From an uncultured Lachnospiraceae bacterium (GTDB lineage: Bacteria; Bacillota; Clostridia; Lachnospirales; Lachnospiraceae), in assembly GCA_947631755.1 (NCBI GenBank), contig CANRMO010000077.1, positions 1 through 10,527 on the forward strand: a DNA stretch of 10,527 bases. The letters run 5' to 3'. The notes under the pieces were generated by a model that was not told the DNA's origin, did no database searches, and was given only the letters and a program-made list of their open reading frames with translations. Made by a program: the position numbers and the translations under genes. Shown one piece after another: positions 6,203-10,527 of this stretch; within the stretch, counting starts at the first letter, position 1, and every line of letters begins with the position of its first letter.

Positions 6203-6994
6203 ATGAACATAGAAAATGAACGCGAAAAACTAACCCTTTTTACAAAAGTGGGAGCCATTGTCCTGACTTCAATCGCACTGCTCTCTGCCAGTATTGTCAT
6301 TTATCCCCGGTCCTCCGAGACACTTGGCAGTTCGCTGCTCCGCCAGAAAGAACTTCCCATATACTGCGTGGAACAGGAAAAACCGCAGATCTCCATTTCC
6401 TTTGACGCCGCATGGGGAAATGAGGACACGGCAAAACTTCTTGAAATCCTAAAAAAGCATGACGTCAGGGCCACCTTTTTCATGACCGGGGGCTGGATCG
6501 AGAAATACCCGGACGATGTGAAAGCCATTGCGGCCGCCGGGCACGATCTGGGCAACCACAGCGAAAACCACAAACATATGTCGCAGATCTCCGCCGGAGA
6601 GTGCAAAGAAGAAATCATGAAACCCCACGAGAAAGTAAAAACACTGACGGGCAAGGATATGATCCTGTTCCGTCCCCCCTACGGCGACTACAATGACACA
6701 CTGATCAAGACGACACGGGAATGTGGCTACTATCCGATCCAGTGGGATGTGGATTCCCTGGACTGGAAAGACTACGATGCCGCCACCATCATCCGCCGCG
6801 TCACAGAGCACAAACATCTCGGCAACGGCTCGATCATCCTCTGCCACAACGGCGGAAAACACACGGCAGAGGCGCTTGATGAACTGCTCACAACCCTGAA
6901 ACAAAAAGGATATCAGCTCGTGCCGATTTCTGAACTCATTATAAAAGAGGATTATGAGATGAATACCGAGGGGCGGCAGTGTAAGAAATCGTAA
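6203..6994 (+). CDS. membrane-anchored polysaccharide deacetylase, PdaB-like (CE4/NodB)
   Basis: This 263-residue protein has a short cytoplasmic N-terminus, one membrane anchor (about 14-33) and an extracytoplasmic NodB-homology domain. It should remove acetyl groups from an N-acetylated cell-wall or surface glycan. In order, the CE4 motifs are SFDAAWG (D68, the general base), NHSENH (H119 and H123, the metal histidines), RPPYGDYN (R157), WDVDSLDW and ILCHNGG (H215). The second Asp of the usual DD pair in motif 1, a metal ligand, is Ala; the xxWG form is typical of the PdaB group, some members of which act in sporulation. The in-frame ATG at 6128 would add 25 residues encoded by the inverted repeat and has no ribosome site, so I prefer 6203, although its own site is weak. 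The native substrate is not visible. Confidence 0.9.
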   Translation: MNIENEREKLTLFTKVGAIVLTSIALLSASIVIYPRSSETLGSSLLRQKELPIYCVEQEKPQISISFDAAWGNEDTAKLLEILKKHDVRATFFMTGGWIEKYPDDVKAIAAAGHDLGNHSENHKHMSQISAGECKEEIMKPHEKVKTLTGKDMILFRPPYGDYNDTLIKTTRECGYYPIQWDVDSLDWKDYDAATIIRRVTEHKHLGNGSIILCHNGGKHTAEALDELLTTLKQKGYQLVPISELIIKEDYEMNTEGRQCKKS

Positions 6995-7042
6995 GATAAT
7001 TCCTCTAAGGAGAAGTTTTACCTGGCTATCCGGACAGTAATC

Positions 7043-7051
7043 TGATACAAT
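7043..7051 (+). promoter_or_regulatory. extended -10 promoter for the DUF362 gene
   Basis: TGATACAAT matches an extended -10 box, 41 bases before the ATG. No convincing -35 is present. The deacetylase stop at 6992-6994 is close upstream and no terminator was seen between them, so some read-through is possible. Confidence 0.5.
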
Positions 7052-7092
7052 AGCCGTAATACAATCAACGGATCAGAGAGGATTTATCTTAT

Positions 7093-8193
7093 ATGGAAAA
7101 AAATGATATCTACATTACGCAGGGAACCGATTACCGGCAAATGGCAGTCCGGATCCTCGAAGCCGCCAATCTCGCCGGGGAGATCGGGGACAAAAACAAA
7201 AGGATCGGCATAAAACCCAATATCGTCGGGGCGATAAAAGCCTCTGCGGGGGCGACTACACACCCGGAACTGATAGACGGTGTCCTGTCCTATCTGCTGG
7301 AGCGCGGTTTCTCCCATGTCTCCGTGCTGGAGAGCTCCTGGGTCGGGGACCTCACTTCCCGGGCGGTTAAATATACCGGGATCTATGACATATGCCGGAA
7401 ACACTGCGTCCCTTTTCTGGATCTGCAAAAGGACTCCTCGCAGACCGTAGACGCGGCAGGCATGTCACTCTCTGTCTGCGACGAGGCGCTGAAGCTGGAT
7501 TACCTCATCAATCTCCCGGTGTTAAAAGGGCACTGCCAGACTACCGTTACCTGCGCCTTAAAAAACAGCAAAGGACTGATTCCCAATTCAGAAAAGCGCC
7601 GGTTTCACACAATGGGGCTGCACGCCCCCATCGCCCATCTGAACGCAGCCATTCATCAGGATTTTATACTGGTTGACAATATCTGCGGCGACCTGGATTT
7701 TGAAGAGGGCGGCAATCCAGTTATCATGAACCGTGTGCTCGGCTTCAAAGACCCAGTGCTCTGTGACAGCTTTGCCGCTGAGTGCATCGGATACAATCCC
7801 CACGACATCCCCTATATCCATCTGGCAGAAGAGCTCGGCATAGGCAGCACCGACCTGGCCCATGCCAATGTGATCCCGCTTAACAGAGGCGCCCTGGACA
7901 CCCCGAAAATCCACCACACACCGCAGGTGTCCCGGCTGGCCGCCTATACGGCGCCAAAAGACTCCTGCTCCGCCTGCTATGGCTCTCTGATCTATGCACT
8001 GTCCCGGCTGGATAAGAGCGGAGAACTACAGGGCAGAAAAAAAGAGAGCATCGCTATCGGACAGGGTTACCGCGGTACATCCGGGGAGCTAGGCGTCGGG
8101 CAGTGCACAAAATGTTTTAAAAAAACACTGGGCGGCTGCCCACCAAAAGCCGTAGATATTGCAGAATTTCTAAGACGGGAGTGGCAGGCGTGA
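7093..8193 (+). CDS. DUF362 family protein with cysteine-rich C-terminus
   Basis: This 366-residue soluble protein belongs to the DUF362 family, whose biochemical role is not established. Family hallmarks are IGIKPNIVGA followed by ATTHPELIDGVLSYLLERG (39-72), LPVLKGHCQTTVTCALKN (141-158) with KGLIP, HLNAAIHQDFILVDNI (182-197), and the acidic DLDFEEGG. The C-terminal 80 residues hold a cysteine set: C292-x2-C295, C338-x2-C341 and C349 (QCTKCFKKTLGGCPP), a pattern expected for an iron-sulfur cluster, so a redox or electron-transfer role is possible. There is no signal peptide. GAGAGG at 7076-7081 supports the start. The stop codon lies inside the downstream terminator hairpin. Its neighbours are cell-surface genes, but nothing visible ties it to them. 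Confidence 0.85.
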   Translation: MEKNDIYITQGTDYRQMAVRILEAANLAGEIGDKNKRIGIKPNIVGAIKASAGATTHPELIDGVLSYLLERGFSHVSVLESSWVGDLTSRAVKYTGIYDICRKHCVPFLDLQKDSSQTVDAAGMSLSVCDEALKLDYLINLPVLKGHCQTTVTCALKNSKGLIPNSEKRRFHTMGLHAPIAHLNAAIHQDFILVDNICGDLDFEEGGNPVIMNRVLGFKDPVLCDSFAAECIGYNPHDIPYIHLAEELGIGSTDLAHANVIPLNRGALDTPKIHHTPQVSRLAAYTAPKDSCSACYGSLIYALSRLDKSGELQGRKKESIAIGQGYRGTSGELGVGQCTKCFKKTLGGCPPKAVDIAEFLRREWQA

Positions 8194-8228
8194 ATAAACT
8201 CCCATTTATTCACTGCCCTGCTTTTTCT
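8184..8228 (+). terminator. Rho-independent terminator overlapping the DUF362 stop
   Basis: GTGAATAAA (8190-8198) pairs with TTTATTCAC (8205-8213). Beyond a small internal loop, GCAGG (8184-8188) pairs with CCTGC (8217-8221). TTTTTCTT follows. The stem contains the TGA stop codon of the DUF362 gene, so the gene and terminator overlap. Confidence 0.8.
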
Positions 8229-8256
8229 TGCGCATTTTTCACAGATATGATAAAAT
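8228..8256 (+). promoter_or_regulatory. promoter of the beta-helix gene
   Basis: TTGCGC (8228-8233) and TAAAAT (8251-8256) are separated by 17 bases, directly after the DUF362 terminator, so the beta-helix gene is probably transcribed alone. The expected start is near 8263. Confidence 0.55.
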
Positions 8257-8310
8257 AAGTACAGTATTTTTCATAATCAGACGATTACGATAAAAAAGGA
8301 GGGCACAAAA

Positions 8311-9573
8311 TTGAACAGTGCAAGAAAAAAAACATCTCTTATCACAATCACAATGGCTGTGTTTTCACTCCTCATCTGCGGCCTTTTGTTTTCCGCACAG
8401 ATCAGCCACGCGAAAACATACACCATATCACCTAAGACAAAACCGTGTGACAAAACCGTCCACGCGCGGGCTTACAATAAAAACACAAAGAACTACTGGA
8501 CGATCCGCTCCTATCTCCGCAAGATTTCGCGCCAGAAAGGCGGCACCCTGGTTCTCAAGAAAGGGACATATAAGATTTCGAATACTCTCTATGTCTCCTC
8601 GAATACGAAGATCATCCTCAAAGACGGCGCAGTGTTGAAAAAAACAAAAAAGACCGGCTCCAAAATAATGCCGGCCGCCTCGTCCATGTTCCAGCTCATC
8701 CGGGATTCCAAGTCAAAAAAGAAAAAGGTGTATGGCAAACACGACGGCGAAAAAAATATTTCTATCACAGGAGAGGGCACGGCTGTCATTGACCTGTGCG
8801 GTCTCAAAATGGGAAATAAAGATGTGATCGGGATCATTATGGGACACAACAAAAATGTCACGATTGAAAATGTCACATTCAAAAATATGCGCTACGGCCA
8901 TCTGATCGAGATGGATGCGGGGGAAAATATAACCATCAAAAACTGTACCTTTACCGGCCATAAAGCGTCCGGAAAAAACAACAAAGAGGCCATCAATCTG
9001 GACACACCGGACAACAAACGCGACGGTTTCAAATCCCAGTGGAGCAAGATGGACGGCACACCGAACGAGGGCGTAAATATCACAGACTGCACATTCAGCA
9101 ATCTTGAGGTAGGCGTCGGCACACACCGCTATACAGGCAACTCCTACCACACCAACGTCGTGATCAGCAACTGCTCTTTCCAGAAAACAGAGACCGCTAT
9201 GCGGATCTTAAACTGGAAAAACGCCACGATCACACAGAATACAATTACCGACTGCAGGCCGAACGCCCGCTACCCCTACGCTATGTTCATGGCAGGCGTG
9301 CAGGGAATTAACTTTTCCAATAATACATTCAAAAACTGTGGCACAAAAGGGGGCACCCGCGACAACAAACAGCTGTTGCAGTTCTGGTGCGGCGCCGGTT
9401 ACAGCGCCAACCAGAAAACCTATAAACCGACCTATTCCGACATAACAAAAGAACAGGCGGAACTGTTCAAAACAAATACCACAGAGAACTGTGGTGTCAT
9501 AAGAACTTATAACTGCCCTTACGACATTGACTTTACCGACGACAATAACTTTGACAATAGCGACATCGAGTGA
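8311..9573 (+). CDS. secreted right-handed beta-helix (pectin-lyase-fold) protein
   Basis: This 420-residue protein has a signal peptide (basic start, hydrophobic core to about 30, cleavage after SHA at 34). An N-terminal cap of the kind seen in pectate-lyase-like proteins follows (GGTLVLKKGTYKIS, then SSNTKIILKDGAVLKK). Next is a ladder of about seven parallel beta-helix turns with the repeat 'N-[VI]-T-I-x-N-x-T-F': NVTIENVTFKN (182-192), NITIKNCTFTG (206-216), NITDCTFSN (256-264), VVISNCSFQK (283-292), ATITQNTITDC (305-315) and INFSNNTFKNC (333-343). The fold is shared by polysaccharide lyases and family 28 hydrolases. No complete catalytic signature was recognised, so the glycan target is unknown. 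It starts with TTG, backed by AAGGAGGG seven bases upstream. It has no wall anchor or binding module and is probably released. The next gene converges after only three bases. Confidence 0.87.
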   Translation: MNSARKKTSLITITMAVFSLLICGLLFSAQISHAKTYTISPKTKPCDKTVHARAYNKNTKNYWTIRSYLRKISRQKGGTLVLKKGTYKISNTLYVSSNTKIILKDGAVLKKTKKTGSKIMPAASSMFQLIRDSKSKKKKVYGKHDGEKNISITGEGTAVIDLCGLKMGNKDVIGIIMGHNKNVTIENVTFKNMRYGHLIEMDAGENITIKNCTFTGHKASGKNNKEAINLDTPDNKRDGFKSQWSKMDGTPNEGVNITDCTFSNLEVGVGTHRYTGNSYHTNVVISNCSFQKTETAMRILNWKNATITQNTITDCRPNARYPYAMFMAGVQGINFSNNTFKNCGTKGGTRDNKQLLQFWCGAGYSANQKTYKPTYSDITKEQAELFKTNTTENCGVIRTYNCPYDIDFTDDNNFDNSDIE

Positions 9574-9576
9574 TCA

Positions 9577-10008
9577 TCAGATCATGTAGTCACCGTTCCT
9601 GGCGAGCTGCCAGTCCACAAGGTCGGCCAGAGTAATGCCATCGATCACTCCGCTGACCGCTTCGTTGAGGCGGCGCCAGACAACGGAGGTTGCGCACTCG
9701 TCCATCCGCGGACAGAGCGCCTCATCATCAACACAGTCCACCGGGGCCATACTCCCCTCTGTCAGCCGGAGTATGCTGCCCACGGTGTACTCTTCTGGCT
9801 TTCTGGCCAGAAGATACCCCCCCTGGGGGCCCCGGACACTTCTCACAAATCCCGCTTTGTTCAACACGGATATGATCTGTTCCAGATATTTATCCGAAAT
9901 CCCCTGATTTTTGGCGATTTCCCGGATGCGCAGCGGCTTTTCACTGTCATTCAGCGCGAGATCCAGCATAAGGCGCAGCGCGTAACGTCCTTTCGTTGAA
10001 ACTTTCAT
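9577..10008 (-). CDS. Rrf2-family regulator with IscR-like cysteines
   Basis: This 143-residue transcription factor has the Rrf2 winged-helix N-terminus (MKVSTKGRYALRLMLDLA, with SDKYLEQIISVLNKAGFV as recognition region and VRGPQGGYLLAR as wing). Its C-terminal part carries three cysteines, C92-x6-C99-x5-C105. This resembles the IscR cluster ligands (x5 and x5 spacing) with one extra residue in the first gap, so it probably binds an iron-sulfur cluster and senses oxygen, NO or cluster supply. CymR-type members lack these cysteines. GGAG eight bases upstream supports the start. It diverges from a bacteriohemerythrin 172 bases away, a natural target. No isc or suf genes are in view, and the regulated set is inference. 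Confidence 0.92.
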   Translation of the reverse strand: MKVSTKGRYALRLMLDLALNDSEKPLRIREIAKNQGISDKYLEQIISVLNKAGFVRSVRGPQGGYLLARKPEEYTVGSILRLTEGSMAPVDCVDDEALCPRMDECATSVVWRRLNEAVSGVIDGITLADLVDWQLARNGDYMI

Positions 10009-10041
10009 AGTTCATCTCCATTCCCATAATTCCCAGTATGT

Positions 10042-10054
10042 TTGTATGATACAA
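10042..10054. promoter_or_regulatory. palindrome overlapping the Rrf2 gene -10 box
   Basis: TTGTAT-G-ATACAA is a perfect 6-1-6 palindrome covering the -10 box of the Rrf2 gene. This is where an autoregulatory site would block RNA polymerase. Binding by this Rrf2 protein is inference; the palindrome also partly reflects the -10 sequence. Confidence 0.45.
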
Positions 10055-10075
10055 TAGATTTCACAAAAAAGTCAA
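10046..10075 (-). promoter_or_regulatory. promoter of the Rrf2 gene
   Basis: On the minus strand TTGACT (10075-10070) and TATCAT (10051-10046) are separated by 18 bases. The leader to the ATG at 10008 is about 30 bases. Confidence 0.7.
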
Positions 10076-10097
10076 GAAAATTTGCGGGAAAAGCCCC

Positions 10098-10126
10098 TTG
10101 TTCTGCTCCCACTTTCCTGTTATAAT
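10098..10126 (+). promoter_or_regulatory. promoter and leader of the bacteriohemerythrin gene
   Basis: TTGTTC (10098-10103) and TATAAT (10121-10126) are 17 bases apart, and TGT before the -10 makes it an extended box. Transcription should begin near 10133. The leader holds a small GC-rich hairpin (CAGGG 10146-10150, CCCTG 10155-10159) and then the ribosome site AAGGGGG (10164-10170). Confidence 0.7.
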
Positions 10127-10180
10127 TTATTATATAGGTTTAAGTCAGGGCCCGCCCTGCGAAAAGGGGGATTATCTATT

Positions 10181-10527
10181 ATGTTTCAATTTACGGAAGA
10201 TTGTATGACAGGGATTGATATAATTGACGAAGAGCACAGACAGCTGTTTGAGATCATCAACCACCTGGTCAGCACGCTGGAAAATTATGATGAGCTCAAT
10301 CCCGACGAAAAGGAAGTGGCGCATTATATCGAGTATTTTATTGATTACGGGAAAAACCACTTTGCCCACGAAGAAAAATGGATGGCAGAACATAACGACA
10401 GCGAGCTGCAAAAACAGCACTTTGACCATCAGTTTTTTATGAATAAAATGCAGTCCATTGACCTGATGGAGCTGAGTGATGAAGAGAAGCGCCCGATCAT
10501 AAAAGACCTTCTGGTCTATATGATCAA
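10181..10527 (+). CDS. bacteriohemerythrin, 3' end beyond the window
   Basis: The first 115 residues of a bacteriohemerythrin are present; the gene runs off the right edge. This helical-bundle protein binds oxygen (or NO) at a two-iron centre. Visible ligand regions are GIDIIDEEHRQLF (H19), HFAHEEKWM (H60 and E64) and QHFDHQFF (H80 and H83). In the usual third motif two histidines are four apart and the second is followed by xxF. H83 fits the second position, but the residue four before it is Gln79, and the nearest His is H80. AAGGGGG lies ten bases before the ATG. The final His and Asp ligands should lie past the edge. Divergence from the Rrf2 gene suggests shared control by oxygen or NO. 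Confidence 0.9.
   Translation, partial: MFQFTEDCMTGIDIIDEEHRQLFEIINHLVSTLENYDELNPDEKEVAHYIEYFIDYGKNHFAHEEKWMAEHNDSELQKQHFDHQFFMNKMQSIDLMELSDEEKRPIIKDLLVYMI

Noticed and set aside
9571..9584. TGATC/GATCA hairpin as a terminator between the convergent beta-helix and Rrf2 genes
   Set aside because: It has five AT-rich pairs and no T-run. No terminator was found here, so the transcripts may overlap.

Overview
The window looks like chromosomal DNA of an anaerobic, probably gut-associated, member of the Clostridia, most likely Lachnospiraceae-like. The reasons are the strong AGGAGG-type ribosome binding sites, GTG and TTG starts, sigma-A-type promoters, a short soluble PocR-type chemoreceptor, a PdaB-like deacetylase, an Rrf2 regulator and a bacteriohemerythrin. 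This placement is inference; there is no rRNA or marker gene. No phage, insertion sequence, CRISPR array, tRNA or rRNA was seen.

Left part (1-1980): a 310-base non-coding leader precedes a GlpF-like membrane channel (311-1030) in which both NPA boxes are altered (NPG and NAM). It is followed on the same strand by a short cytoplasmic chemoreceptor with a PocR ligand-binding domain (1119-1898). PocR domains are linked to sensing of small alcohols and diols, so the pair may be an uptake-and-sensing module. A strong 14-bp hairpin closes the unit.

Metal block (1981-4573, minus strand): a CadC/SmtB-type ArsR repressor, a stand-alone CxxC heavy-metal-binding protein and a Zn/Cd/Pb P1B-type ATPase form one operon behind a well-formed promoter with an overlapping 7-6-7 palindromic operator. 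The ATPase has a one-base frameshift near 2079. It replaces the last 32 residues, including the transmembrane Asp that helps bind the metal; the lost tail is still readable down to 1981.

Cell-envelope block (4612-9573, plus strand): a secreted, probably lipid-anchored beta-propeller-like protein, a PdaB-like polysaccharide deacetylase, a DUF362 protein with a likely iron-sulfur C-terminus, and a secreted right-handed beta-helix protein. Most have their own promoter or terminator, so this is a run of single genes rather than one operon. A 16-bp perfect inverted repeat with a 51-base interior lies just before the deacetylase.

Right end (9577-10527): an Rrf2 regulator with three IscR-like cysteines diverges from a bacteriohemerythrin that runs off the window. 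This suggests an oxygen, NO or iron-sulfur responsive pair. A perfect 13-base palindrome overlaps the Rrf2 -10 box.

No clearly new multi-gene system is present. The best leads are the altered channel with its PocR receptor, the split and frameshifted metal pump, and the long inverted repeat before the deacetylase.
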